Positions 22,574-36,000 of a stretch of DNA of 64,000 nt are shown piece by piece; within the stretch, counting starts at the first letter, position 1; each line of letters begins with the position of its first letter. The position numbers were made by a program, and so were the translations under genes. The stretch comes from Lottia gigantea. Lineage: Eukaryota; Mollusca; Gastropoda; Lottiidae. The notes under the pieces are model-generated. The model searched no databases and had not been told where the DNA came from. It was given only the letters and a program-made list of their open reading frames with translations. The DNA is taken from positions 1,095,158 through 1,159,157 of the forward strand of contig NW_008708943.1 of NCBI RefSeq assembly GCF_000327385.1, read 5' to 3'.

Positions 22574-24332
22574 TTATTTCTTCTTCTGTTTTTCTTCTAT
22601 TTCTTTCATCCCTGCCTCGTACTCTTTTTTGAAGGTTTCTCGAAAAGAGTTTAATTTGTTCTGAGCACCTTTGGCACCTTCTGTCCATTCTTTCCCAGCT
22701 TTGAGTGTATCATCTTGCATCTTCTTCAGTAAATCAGCATCTTTTAGTTTTTCCAAACTTTCATGACCTGTAAAAATTAACAGGAGATTACTGATGCCAC
22801 TGTAGCAAATGTTCATCAACTCAGCTCTACATAGTTAATCTTGATTAGTTGTTATAATTGCTAAAATCACTTTACGGTTATATTTTTAACCATAGTGAGT
22901 ACCAACCAAGCTTTATGGTCTACTGATCTATACTGGCTAATGAACACAAGTAGTACCACACCATATATATGGCATCAACTTTGTCCCAATTTCCAATCAA
23001 TAAGGAGTTTGATTTCAACTTATCTATAACTTGAACAAAAACAATTGAGGTTTTATAGCATACTGTCAGTATTAGTCTAATGAAGGCTAGAAACACCATG
23101 CAGTGTGCAATGAAATAAATTCCTCATTTTTGATCAACCTCAAGGTGTTTTATTGTTCCGTTCCAATCATAGATACTAGTACCATATCAACATCAACTTA
23201 TACTAGCAATCTCATGGAGCTGTCCAGATTCTTAATAAAGATAGATTAATCTTACCTATTTCTTGACCTTTATGAAACAAAAAAGTTGTTAACTGTGCTG
23301 CTCTACGAATGGGGTAACTCTCAGATATCTGCAATACAAACAGTCAATGAAATATTGTTATGACAGTAGGCATAGATAGGCCTTACTTACCTTACGATTC
23401 TGATAAAACTTAAGAATGAGAGAATTTACTCCACTTTCACAGTATCCCTTTGTTCACAGATTTATCAAATTCTGTTAATATTTTGAGAATCACTGTTAGT
23501 TTTTCTTGGTAATCTTCAAATTAAAAACTTCATTTTCTTAGAAAATAGTCTGATTTTCAAATCTTTTAATAACCACAATTCATTTTTTGACTCTTCTATT
23601 ATACTATATAGCCTATAGATACCGGTATTTCAAAATACAGGCCTAACTTATAAATGGACACACACTGTACTTGAAGAGTCTAATTACATACAGTGTGTGA
23701 TAAGTGAAATTATGCATGGAGATCATTAGGCCTATTGACCTGTCCTTAAATCTTTCAAAGCATCATTAATATGTATAAGCCTGTGCACACAGGGCCACCA
23801 TTCATTTGAAATCAAAAGATCTTATTTTCTTTTATATCCTTACCTTTTGAACAATCTGCTCATTATTCAACAAATACCTGGAATTAACAAACAGATTCTT
23901 ATTGCCAACAATAAATATGGCAAACTATGTCCATATAACTCTTAACCTTCTATGTCCATATAACTCTTAACCTTCTTAGTTAGTAATTTTGTAAATCCAG
24001 TAAATCCTGTTGTTCATCTAAAAGAGTTACATGAAAATATTCCCAATATTTTGAATCATTTCACTTTTGAAACCTAGTCATAAAAATTCATGTGTAAAGA
24101 TAAATTCAGGTAAATAAACTATCCGTAAGTAATATCCAATCCGTAAATGTTTTTCAATGTAAATACTATGAGGTTATCTTAGGATAGCTTTTAAATCAGA
24201 ATTTCAGTCCAGTCAAATACACCTAAACTTCTATTTAAGAATGAAAGCAATGTAGAATGATGTTAATTTCTTATTTTGGTGACCTGGAAAAGGAAAAACT
24301 TCAGCTAACCTAAGCAAAGACCTCAAAGGCAT
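22574..24332 (-). CDS. NCBP2AS2: NCBP2AS2 homologue (small conserved protein, 107 residues)
   Basis: Four coding exons on the minus strand: 24332-24310, 23877-23844, 23328-23256 and 22767-22574. The sum is 324 nt, giving 107 residues. From memory of the human protein (about 99 residues, MVLRRLLAALL...), the start MPLRSLLRYLLNNEQIVQKI followed by SESYPIRRAAQL aligns without gaps to the human N-terminus including SESRPIRRAAQL. The C-terminal half is charged and helical (EKLKDADLLKKMQDD, FRETFKKEYEAGMKEIEEKQ). The family is a short conserved protein reported from the antisense side of NCBP2 in mammals, of poorly understood function and linked to mitochondria. The donor of exon 1 (AG|GTTAGC) is the weakest element, but the gapless alignment supports it. 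It runs toward the cadherin gene. Confidence 0.8.
23926..23975. repeat. Perfect 25-bp tandem duplication
   Basis: tatgtccatataactcttaa plus ccttc occurs twice back to back in the first intron of the NCBP2AS2-like gene. It looks like a recent slippage event. Confidence 0.9.
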
Positions 24333-25728
24333 TATCCTTTCGTAATCTTCATCTCATCCGTTCAAACTTATATAAATGTAAGTCATTTCGTAACAGTTTG
24401 GTCTATAAATAGCTCTTACAGTTTCGTACAGTACGAACTTCCCTGGTCTATTCGCAACACCCATTTCAAGCAAAATCATTATTTGTAGTACTGATAGTCT
24501 TAGAATGTCTTTGCGTTAATAAGATAAAGAACCTTTTATAAGTTAACATTGAAAAAAACACATTTCTCTCCATGAAATTTCAACATAAAAAGTCCTCTAA
24601 ATAATGGTACAAAATTGTCCTCTGTAAAAACAAATTTAGAAGACATACCGGTAATGTATGTTCATGTTTATATTTTTATCAACGCAAAGTCATCCTAAGT
24701 TTGACAGTACTACATGTATTTGTATAAAATATTGGAAAAAATTCAAAAAACTTTTTGCTTTGCTCTGAGTGTGGCTTTTCAAAATTCGATTATAAACAAC
24801 TTCAAGTTTGTATGGACCCGAAGACATTCTAAGACAAATGGAATTCTTTTTTTAAAGTTTTATTTGTGATGTTCGTGTAATAAAGAACAACATTCAATCT
24901 ACCACTTACCTAAATAACCGTATAGTCTAGAATCTTTTTCTTTCAATATTTGGTTGAACATTTCTCTTTTAATTTAAACCAGAAACGGAATATCAAACTT
25001 TGGTTTAAAATCTCGCCATCCAATCGACTACGTGTATTTGTATTATCTACTGAGTTAAAATTCAATCTAAGTAACACCACAGAACTGTATATACAGTGGT
25101 AACACTGATTTGTATTAATCATAAGGCACAATCTGAACCTTAGAGTCACAGTTTGTTCGGAATTATTCGTATCTAACAAGAATTGACCATTTTTTCACAA
25201 AAAATATAAAATTTCAAAATCCAAATTATGGGGACTCTTTTTTAATATAAAAAAAAGTATCATTTACTTTGATGTACTTACGGCTCTATATATGTATGAG
25301 GAAAGCATTTCAATCTTCGTTTACATTTTTATATTTCTTACCTCATCCATGTTACACTGTAATGTATATATGTTTTATAAAACTTTCTTTTTATTCTTTA
25401 TGTAATCTCGTATATAATTTTTAGTTTATAGGAACCCACTGAAAATCAGACTTTTGTCTAAATGGGTAGCGTAAATAAAGTTGTTATTATTATTATTATT
25501 ATTGTAATTAGATATACAGTTTAAGTCCAGACGTCAAACAGTGTAGTAAATGATTTATTTTTATAGTCTCCTATATAATTACTATAAGTTTATACAAGGC
25601 TATTCATGTCCACCATCTTGTCATCCAGAAATTCAAGTTAGGTTAAGTCGAGATTACAGACAGTGAAGATATACAACTTTTACTAAACTAATGTATGGTG
25701 GCTATTATCTTACTATTAACCGGTAACG
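24333..25728. other. Intergenic region between divergent NCBP2AS2-like and SLC17-A genes
   Basis: Holds the 5' flanks of both genes and a LINE-like tail at 25330-25504. An open frame at 24943-25179 on the minus strand has no recognisable family features. I see no other gene. Confidence 0.5.
25330..25504 (+). mobile_element. 3' end of a non-LTR retrotransposon (LINE-like) with ATT microsatellite tail
   Basis: The block gaaaatcagacttttgtcta, aatgggtagc and gtaaataaagttg runs into (TTA)n. This combination of a short 3' UTR ending in a trinucleotide microsatellite is typical of non-LTR elements in marine invertebrates. No reverse transcriptase is present, so it is a 5'-truncated remnant. Its 5' limit is uncertain. 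Confidence 0.5.
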
Positions 25729-28700
25729 ATGACAATTCCTGCTTCTTACAAAGGTACGCACGAATTTTTATTCTTATATTTAAAATTTTCACTTCACGTG
25801 AAAAAAATCTACTTACGAGATTGTAATGCATCTTCTTTTCTGAGAAATTTAAAAGTATTCGATTTTCATATATTTGTAGTACTTATGAAGTCTATCTACA
25901 TAATGTATTATATTCAATACCCAAATCAACCAACGAAAATGGCGAAAATGTCCCTTCAAAGAACACAAAGAGAACGTTGAGCAGGTGACGCGACCGAACT
26001 CCCTCCCATGATCACTAACTGTGTATAGTTTTGATGTTTCGTGTACTGTTCATTTTTCAGGTCCACCATTTTGGAGATCATTAAGATTCAAAATTGCTCT
26101 TGTTGGATTTTTCGGAGGAGCCAACATCTTCATACAGAGAAGCAATCTGAGTATAGCTATTGTATGTATGGTGAATCACACTGCAGTTGATGAACTGATA
26201 CTATCACAAACTGATCTCTACTGGAACAGTAGCCGTGATAATTTGAATGCTGCTGCTCATCAGAATGAGACATCTGTTAATTATTGTTTGGATAAAAATC
26301 TTGGTGAAGTATCAGACCAGGTGTATACACTTTTTACAACTTTTGAATATTTGGAATGACCAAAATTGATAGGCACATTTTTACCAGATTATCCAATTAT
26401 CTTCGCCCTTACTTCGAGGGCAATTAACTGATCTAAAACATCATTCAATTAAAATGTATTTGAAATTTCAAGCGGAGAAGCGAATAGTGTAGTATGTAAA
26501 GGTGGTTACCGACAAAACAAATTGGTTTTTACATCCAACCTTACTGAATATGTCAGCTATGCATACCGTTTTTCAAGAAATATAATACACTTTCCTTCAT
26601 TGCCCTTCCTGTAATACTATAATTGTGGAATTTTTGTTTATCTAGGATGGTGAATTCGTTTGGACTAAAGAGACTCAAGGCTTGCTACTGGGTGCTGTAT
26701 TTTGGGGTTATGTGATATTTCAGATGATTGGTGGATTGATAGTCGAGAAAGTTGGCTTACGACATGGTGTTGGCCCATTTATCATCTTGTTATCGATCTT
26801 AACTTTCTTGTCTCATCCAGCTGCTTTGTGGAGTCCATGGGCTTTATTTGCCGTTAGATTTCTGCTTGGAGTAACTTGTGTAAGTAAAATTCTTCGTAGC
26901 ACTCAGTATTTTCATTTAAGACCGTTATCAATGATAAACCAACGTTGGATTCGCCAACGATAAGATGAATGCAGAAATCTGGAAAATCAATCATTTTGGG
27001 TTCGTAGCTAATATCCATTAGATTTAAATCTCACTTTGTCTGTCTGTCCTAGCGGAATAATTATTCATTTTCAGGCTGTTTGTATGCCTGGATTATTCTT
27101 TCTTTTGTCCAACTGGGCACCGCTTGAAGAGAAAAGTCGCTTCACCAGTATAGTATTCAATGGTAATGTTGTTGGTAATGCGGTGATATTTCCTATCGCC
27201 GGTCTATTATGTTCTCATGGTTTTGCTGGTGGATGGCCGTCCATATTTCACGTTTCTGGTAAGAAACACTTCTTTTTTTTGTATCTAGCTCTATTCTGTG
27301 AAGCTGTGAAGCTTTGAGCATCCATAACTTGGTTGTGGGTATTAACAGAAACATTTTACCTTAAAAAAAAGAAATTGTTGTGAAATTAAAACACATTCAT
27401 TGCTTGTTGGTTGTACCCATTGAGCTTCCAATTTGTGGTCGTTAGTATGCATTTTATTTGCATGAATAAATATATTAGGTGTACATGTACCTTGACTTCT
27501 GAATGTCTAATCGTCTGCTTCAGGAATTTTCAGCTTTGTTTGCAGTATAATGTGGTACATTTTTGTATACGACACGCCCGATGAACATCCATTTATAAGC
27601 TGTGCTGAACGAGACTATATCAAGTCGTCACTCGAGATGAAAAAATCAACAATTCAAGTATGTTATTAAATTGTACTGTACATTTTTTTTTTGAAACGTC
27701 AAATGTACATATTGACTATGATTTGCATATTCAAATACATCTATAACGTCAAATTTTGTTGATTCAAAGGGGTTGAATTATCAAACTATTTTACTTCGCA
27801 GAAATTAAGCTCTCTCAGCTTAAGCATTTTGTATCAATTACTCAATTGAGTGACTATAATTCTCAACTTCCAGATGAAAACACCCTGGTGTAGCATTATA
27901 ACATCGATTCCAGTATATGCGGTGGTCTGTGCCCACATTTCAACTAGCTGGGGGTTGTATTTGATGCTAAGTAATTTACCTATGTATATGAGAGAAATTT
28001 TGAAATTCGATGCGACATCGGTAAGTAATTTTGATTTTTATTTAGCTTGGTAGTCAGTGGGTACACTGAAAATATAATTAATGCCTTGAGACATTTTCCT
28101 TTCTGCAAGATTTGCTGTGTTTTCAAAAATGGCATTTTACAGCCTTAAGTGATAGTAGAAAAAAATCGATGATTAGCCTCAAACAAAACGTTTTAACCCA
28201 TATTACATAATGAACCATAATTTTATCATAAACAATAATTTCCAGAATGGTTTGTTTACGATGTTACCTTATATTTGTATGTCAATGGCATTATTATTAT
28301 ACGGTCTTGCTTTAGACAAGTTAACCAAACGATTCGGTCACAGCATATCCAGAAGATCATCAGCTGCTTTAGGTGAGAAATTCATTTCAAATATACGCGA
28401 AAAAAGCTTCATTCAGAATAAAACTGAGAATCTAAGAATCACAGCAATTGGACAAAAATCACTCGTCTTAGTTTTATACAATGTTACGATGTGTTTTTCC
28501 TGGCGTCCATAAGTACTAAATAGTAAGTAAACTCTAAACTAATTGTTTTAGATTTTATTTTAGGTATGATATTGCCAGCTGTTTTGATGATTGGAATAAG
28601 TTATCTAGATTGTCAATACGCCGTATTATCTATAGCTTTCCTGTGTGTTACTATAGCCTGTTTTTCTCTGTTGTTTAGTGGCGTTTTAGTCAACGTCTTT

Positions 28701-29432
28701 GATATTGCACCGCGATATGCAGGCCAGATAATGACTTTTAGTAACACCCTGAGTAATATTACAGGGATAATCACACCATATGCAGTAGCAAAATTCACCC
28801 CTAACGTAAGTAAACTTTATAAATGTAGTGATGTTCTTGTATTATACATTATTCAAAGTAATATAGTAGTCAAAGTTTATTTTTTCACCTGAAAGAACAT
28901 AAATTCAACTCTTGGCACAACCTTCCACATCTTCACAAGGGGCAAGCTTTTCCGAACTCCCATTTCTTATCATTAAGCACTCTTTTGTATCACGGAAGTT
29001 GGCAAATGCATTGATTTGATTGGATTGCATGCTTGCAAATAGAGCGAATCAGGGCCATCGTCAGGTAGATATTGGTAGTTCTTGTCTGACATTGTAGTCA
29101 CAAGATAGATATAAATCCAATGGCGTATTTAGGCGGTATTTTTGGGTCATACACTCAATCTCCCCTCCGATCAGACCTGTGAAAGGTCTTATTTTGAAAT
29201 GCTCAAAATTCATCCCAGACCACCTTCAGGTCTCGCCTCAAAGAAATCCAATCTGTTATTATTGACTTTTCAGAATACGTTAGCAGAGTGGCAGAAAGTG
29301 TTTTTCTTATCAGCAGGAATTATTGGACTTGGTGGTATTCTGTTCATCATATTCGCCAAAACAGAAGTTCAGAAATGGGCGATTGAACAGTCTGAAAATG
29401 ACTCTAAGAAAATAGAAGTGACGAAGTATTGA
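25729..29432 (+). CDS. SLC17 family (sialin/VGLUT-like) anion transporter A
   Basis: Twelve-helix major facilitator of the SLC17 organic-anion/phosphate family. Exons: 25729-25753, 26061-26320, 26646-26879, 27075-27258, 27524-27657, 27874-28020, 28246-28372, 28564-28805 and 29274-29432. They total 1512 nt, or 503 residues, a normal family length. Family marks are RSNLSIAIVCMVNHT at the end of helix 1, GYVIFQMIGG in the helix 2 region, SNWAPLEEKSR after helix 4, FAGGWPSIFHV, and DIAPRYAGQIMTFSNTLSN near helix 11, followed by EWQKVFFLSAGI and FAKTEVQKWA at the end. The helix 1-2 loop carries NSS and NET glycosylation sequons. The helix 4 segment RFLLGVTCAVCMPG lacks the glutamates of sialin (RxLEGLGEG). 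Its exon lengths 3-8 nearly equal those of copies B and C, so they are paralogues. The substrate cannot be assigned. Confidence 0.92.
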
Positions 29433-30030
29433 AAGAAAAAAATCATTTGTTTGTCTTTGGTACTTTGTTAATAACATGTAATTACACTTTTAATTTTTGC
29501 TAATTGATAACTTCTATACAATTATTATATAATGATATAATAATTAATATATTATAATGAGCAGCGTCAATCGATAATTGATATACTTCCTCATATGAAT
29601 CGTTGATTTGCTGGTACTAGCCTACTTTATTGCCAAACTGTTATTTCGGATTTCGTTGTGCGATTTCTAAAAAAATCACATAATTTGAAGCGTTATGTAA
29701 CAGATCTACTCAGCCTATTGTGATTCTCATCACATTTGCAGACCATCTGTTGTGTTGGTCGAGTGACCATTCAAATCATCAATAATCCACCTCAAGCAAT
29801 CAAATGTTCAATATAATATTTTCATAACATAAATGAGGTATTCTGGTAATTAAAACATTGACTTGTATTGACTCGTTTAGCAATGATTTTGGTTAGCGCT
29901 GGTTCTCATAAAAAAAAAACACGAAACAAACCATCAATTTAATTGAGATTGGAAACAAGATAAGCCTCATGGGGTGATTGATAATGAATCTGAATGGTGA
30001 AATTCAAGCGTTGCCTCAATTTCCTCAAAA
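29433..30030. other. Convergent 3' flanks of SLC17-A and SLC17-B
   Basis: AT-rich sequence between the stop codons of two convergent transporter genes. It should hold both 3' UTRs. I see no open frame or repeat of note. Confidence 0.5.
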
Positions 30031-33000
30031 TCACGCAATATTGTCTGTAGAAAGTTTGTTGATACTTTTAGCATCATGCTTAACAGTCGTATCATCAACT
30101 GCGAGACCAATTTCTTCTTCTCTTATATGATGTACATGGCCCCATGACTGGACTTCGCCCTCAGCCAGTAGACCGTAAAATAGTGATCCGGCCATTAAAA
30201 CTCCTGCAGAAACATAATATGTCATCTGCCATTCAGATCGTGTACCCTTTCATAAAAAGAACAAAACAAAATAAAATAAAACATTAGATACCTAAGTCTA
30301 AATTACCAATACCTCAGAAAACCAATGACAAACATGAGCTTGTGTGAAGAATATGCATGGGTATTTTGGTGCATTATTTGTCTTATATGTACGACCAAGC
30401 CCCACTTCACCCTATGTTATGTTTTAGTTTTAAGTCACATGATCATCAGGTTATGACGTAATCTTTTGGCGGGAATATACCCCGCGCACTAATGTCTTCT
30501 GGTTGAACTTCGACAAGGAGCAAAAAGGTAAGTACAAGAAATGGCTGTTCATTGTATTCAGTCTTCGATTGATCCCCGGTGTACAGTCTCACAGATCATA
30601 CGACAGACTTGCGCCATCTCTGGTAAGTAACGTTAGTTAGAATTTTCCAGTCACACCAAATTACCACGATTTCCTTTGAAAGCTGAAGTCTTCGCCATCA
30701 AATGAATACACAAGTAGGCCTACTTATTAAAATGACCATAAAAGTCTAATTCTTAAACATGGCCAATTAGAATATATTCTAAATATGTTCTCTTATTGGC
30801 CAAGTTTGAGAATTTGAATTTTTTGATTTCCAAATTTTCGATTTCAATTTATGAAGACTTTTGACTTTCAAATTGCTTAAGCAGGGTTACACTTCAATTT
30901 TCATTTATGAAATCGTTATAGCTTACTCCTGGACAAATATTACAAATCTGTTTCTTGAATCTTGGCCGACTTGTTTGGTTTGGCATAAATAGATCTGATT
31001 GTATCTCATGATATTGACCTATGTAGTAGTGGAGTTGCACGCGAAGTAGACCATTCTTATTCTTTTCGAAACACCCGATGATACTTCTCTTATAAGGAGT
31101 CCACTACTATACAACTTTTACACTCAATTTTGCCATGCTTTGAACGAGATTTCGATAACAGAATTGTCTTGGTTGTACGGATTTTTATAATACTTACATT
31201 GGTTGTTAGCACGCCGGCTATGTATGGTGCTATAATTCCAGGTGAAGTGGCAAACGTATTAGAGATGCTCATAATAGTTCCAGCATATGCAGGTGTTATA
31301 TCTGACATGTTCACAAAGAATCCACTCATATGAAAGGCACATAACCCGATTGTAAGGGTTACCATAGTTATAGCTTCTGCGTGTTGATCACATTCCATAT
31401 AACCTAACCCAATTAACAGCAAACCAGGTCCTACCATTCCTGAAATTGATAGACCCCATTTAATTGCCCTTTATCCTGTTAATGCAAAGGTAGGCCTCTT
31501 GTTATTAAAAGGACATGTTATAGCCACCCGTTTGACCAATCGTACCTTAGTCTCAGAAACGGGAATGTTTTAGTTAAACGAAATAATAGTTTTCACAGCT
31601 CACTGTCAAAATTTGAGCCTTCAAATCCATGTATGTCCAGAAGTCGTCTTTTCTTGAGACATTTTAGATAGAAAAGACATAATATACAGAAAGAGGAAAA
31701 GAAATTTCTAGTTAGAGTTATTTTTGAAGGAATTATGCAATTGTTTGACATTTCTAATACTACGAGACTCAAATCAACCGTCGAAAATGACGAACCATTC
31801 CCTTAAAAACAGCAAACATATTCTGCAATATCGTTGCTATAATTTTATCATGAATGTATTATGTACGTACCAATGTATGTCATAAGTTTTCGAGTGTTCA
31901 GTATGGACAACATGTTCTTCATTATAATGAAATCAGCTAAAAATCCAGCAAATAGCATCAAAATCCACAGAACTAGGTAAGGTAACATTGAATAAAATCC
32001 GTTCTGAAATATCAATTAAAATTACAAAGTCTATTACGCCCCCTTTATCTGCTTTTAATAACATCTTGAACTTTGCGGGAAAATATGCCAGAACAGCGGT
32101 GTTCTCTGAGCGGTTATCGGAATGTCAATGTCAGCAACTCCGACCTGCTTTACTGATCAAACGTCTAGAATAGTGAAATTGCAAACGATACATTATTAGT
32201 ATTTTATTTGAAACTTTCTATAATTCTGAGCGAAAACAAACTTTCGAACTTTCAGTCCTAAAATCAAAATAGATAGTCAGTGACAAATCTGGAAAAAATT
32301 ATTATGAGCTTACCGTTTCTGTTTTTAACTTTAAAACATCTTTGTAATAAGTTGGTAGTTGAGTAGTAAATAAATAATTTCCAAAATTGGCACAAAAATG
32401 AGCAACTATAATACTATATACAGCTTTTGATCTGATAATGGCTGCAAAAGGCACTGGGTTTTTCTACGATGAATTGAAAACAAGAAAACGATTGTTAACA
32501 AAACTTTATACCTCGAACTAGTGCTTGTATGCCAAATCTTGCTGGAATAGGGATGTACTTGATCCATAGAGATGTTATCTACGTCACTGATTTGGAAAGA
32601 CTGAATCTGAATTTGTTGCAGAGCGCAAGCAAACCTTCACGGTTTTAGATCACTTACGATTAACTCAAATGACCAAACAGAGCTGATAATTCACTGTCCT
32701 TGAGCACTACCAAGAGATTTGGCCAAGGACCTGTTGGTATACACAAGACGCATTAGCTAAAGAACCTATCACTTTTCAGTCTTTCTTTTTTAACTATTGA
32801 AAGCCATCAGAGTCACCGAGAAAATTAAGGGTTAATAAGAACACGGGTCTAATTTCTAAATATACATATCTTACCCTCTTTGTAGCTGTATCTTGTATTC
32901 CTAAATAAAATTCTATATATTTTTTCTCTTCTGTTGATATAGTTGGATGATTACTGGGAAAATCATAACAAAATATTAACCAAATACAGGTCCAAATTGC

Positions 33001-36000
33001 ACTGAACATCCCTTAAAAATATAAGACAGAAAACATGCTGACTGCAAAACCTAGAGGAGTATAAACAATTGCTTAATAATAAATTTTCAGCAACCCGTAA
33101 CACTTCAAATCAGACGTCGATTTACATTTTAGTGGTCCCGGTAGACAATTACAGCAAGCTTCAATTTAATTAGACCGTCGATCCATGTTTTGGGTGTGAT
33201 AAAGATCTCAAAGCAGCTTAAAGCAAAATAGTACTGCCCTCTGGGTTCTGCAACAGTCTTGCCAACGCTTACGAACTACTAGGAATTTGCATCATTGTTT
33301 CTGAGGTCGGAGGGGCTGACATACAAAAAGCGTTCGGTCATTCGGATGGCATAGAAGACTGAGACTCAAGGCCTTTAAAATAAAACAAAATTTCAGACAG
33401 CACAGCATTGCTTGTCAGTGTGTATGACCCAATCTGTAGTGAAACTTTGAAACTGTGGCATAAAGTGAATATATTCTGATATTCTAATGCTTACCTATAA
33501 CATAAAATACAGAGGGCCAGCCTCCATCAAACCCGTAACGAGATAATATACCACCTAATGGTAACACAACTGCATTCCCTAAAGCATTGCCTTAAAAATA
33601 AAAATGGTGCAGAAATGTAAGGTGTGGGGTAACGGACGTTATGTAAAGTATATACGAAACGTTCGAATGAGCAAACAAAAAGTTTAATTTATGGTAAGTA
33701 TTGGGGCTATAAAAAAAAGCATAGCAACCATAAATGTCGGCCAGATATATTTTCTGAAATTTTATAAGAGTGTTTTGTTATAAAAGACAAACCTGCGTAA
33801 GCAATTCCTAAAAGTCGACTGCGTTCATGAGGCGGTGACCAGTTTGTCCACAATGTCTGCATTGATGGGTAGTAGGTACACTAAATAACAATGAATACAA
33901 AAATTGCCTTGAGTGGTGTAGGGATGAGCCCTCAAAAACATGAATCGACTCTTCTACTGAATTGATCAAACCATTTGGGCCGTTTTATTAGCCCTTTTTA
34001 TGAATTTTAACAATTCTACTTATAAGACGCAAACGAAGTATGGATACACTATTTTCTGATATAGTGTTTCTGAAAGTCAACGTTTCACATGCTCATTTCA
34101 ACGTTATCACAAGAAGTTCATTATATAGTATATAGTTACATGAATAGTATATTCATATACCTTTGCTGCTTTATACCTATACCTATTTATAGAATTCTAT
34201 GCTCGACTAGGTAAAGTCGTGAAATAATTAAATACATTTAGTATCGATTATTTTATAACTATAAAATGATTATGGTGTTATTTAAACAGTTAGAAATGCA
34301 TATTAATGAGTGAGACCAGATCGCGAAGAGATAGAATTGTATGAGAATATATTTTAAAATATTTCACCATAATGAACAGGATATAACAAAAAAAGATTAG
34401 TAAAGAAAAAAAAAGAAACACAATAAACAAAAAGAGTCAGCTTGAAGGTATAACTGCCGGCAATAATTTGACCTATTTTTAATTAATGTAAAAAAGATGA
34501 AATATCATTGTTACCTTTATCTTTCTTTACTAAGAGCAGCTAAATGAAAGGTTTAGCGGGATTGACAAGTGTTTGGCAATATTGTCAAGAGATTCTAACA
34601 CAGGATTATCTATACTGGCACAGAAATCTATCTAGATTTAAGCAATACTGGCAAGGTATTCCAAGAATTGTTCTATGTCGTTACCCTTTCAGAAAAGTCG
34701 GTGGCGTTAAACCATTACAAAAGATTTGATCGTATTACTCATAGATTCCGAGAAAGAGTACACCTACAATATACTTTACCTGAAAAATTCCCAACAGAAT
34801 TCTAACTGCCATAAAAAGGTATGGACCAATCCTAGCTGAGACAGGACTGAGCATGGTTGCCAAGACTATACCAATAAATGACAATCCAATGACCCGCTTC
34901 GCTCCAAATCTTGCACTCAGCCAGCCAGTGAACAACTGTAGTAAAAGATAACCCCAAAAGAACGATCCTAAAATCAACCCTTGTAACTTTTTATTCCAAT
35001 GGAGTTCACCAGCCTGTAAAAAAACATAAGCACTACACTTTATGAGGTAATACTGAGGTTCCCGAACGCTAACTGACCAAGCACTGCTCACTGTGATCAA
35101 CCAGCCTTTGTTCAGCTCTTTAAAACTAGTCCAGATAGGCTAAGCCAGGCAATTATTTCTTGCCTTGGTGCTTCATGGTTTATTGAAATAATTCAGTCAG
35201 ATTTTACATGAATCTAACATCTAAGTGTTTTCTTGGAATTCTTAAAGAATATGTGATGAATTGTGAAGCCTTCCTGTGGTACCTGAAGCACCATAATACT
35301 TACTATATTGTCCACCTTCTCCACATCTGGGCAATATCTACCTTCTGGTGTGTGATGTGGTTCTATAATCGTGTAATTGATAGAGTTGGTAGTGTTTACA
35401 CTTTGAGATGATTGTCTGGGATCAGCTACCATGGAAACAATTGCTATGGATAGACACACTCTCGTGGCTTGCGCGACAAGACTTCCGAAGAAGCATATGA
35501 TGGATAATTGAAACCGCTTCGACGTCCACCATGGTACTGCAAATATCAATAAATCAATGAATCAATTACTCGATCATATTTTAAGCGAAAGTGACTAAAA
35601 CGCGACCCTCTACCTTTTATGTAAAAGAGAGCTTCAATATCTATGTCTGCTCTCATTCTTCAAAATCATTTATTTTCCAAGTACTACTGGTAGAATGGAT
35701 CTTTGAGAATATGGGTTATTACCCGTGTGATGTCGCGAATATGAGTTATTATCCTTGTGAGGCCTAGAATATCCATGTGAGGCCGAGGACATGAGCTATT
35801 ATCCACCTGGTCGAAATATGAGTTATTATCTGTGTGAGGCATGAACGTTTCATATCTTTGGTTCTTTCACAGAGGAAAAGGTAGTTAAATGATTTAATAC
35901 TACATAGACTGACCTTGAACAATATCAATTTCTGCAGGAAGTGGCGGTATTTCAGATATATCTAGTACACTATCGTGGGGAATGCTGAAACCAGATCCTG

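Noticed and set aside
24309-24332. Shorter first exon for NCBP2AS2 ending at GTCTTT after ATGCCTTTGAG
   Set aside because: That donor is poorer and would remove four residues that align without gap to the human protein.
24943-25179. 78-codon minus-strand frame upstream of the NCBP2AS2-like gene
   Set aside because: No family motif, no fitting splice phase and AT-rich random composition.
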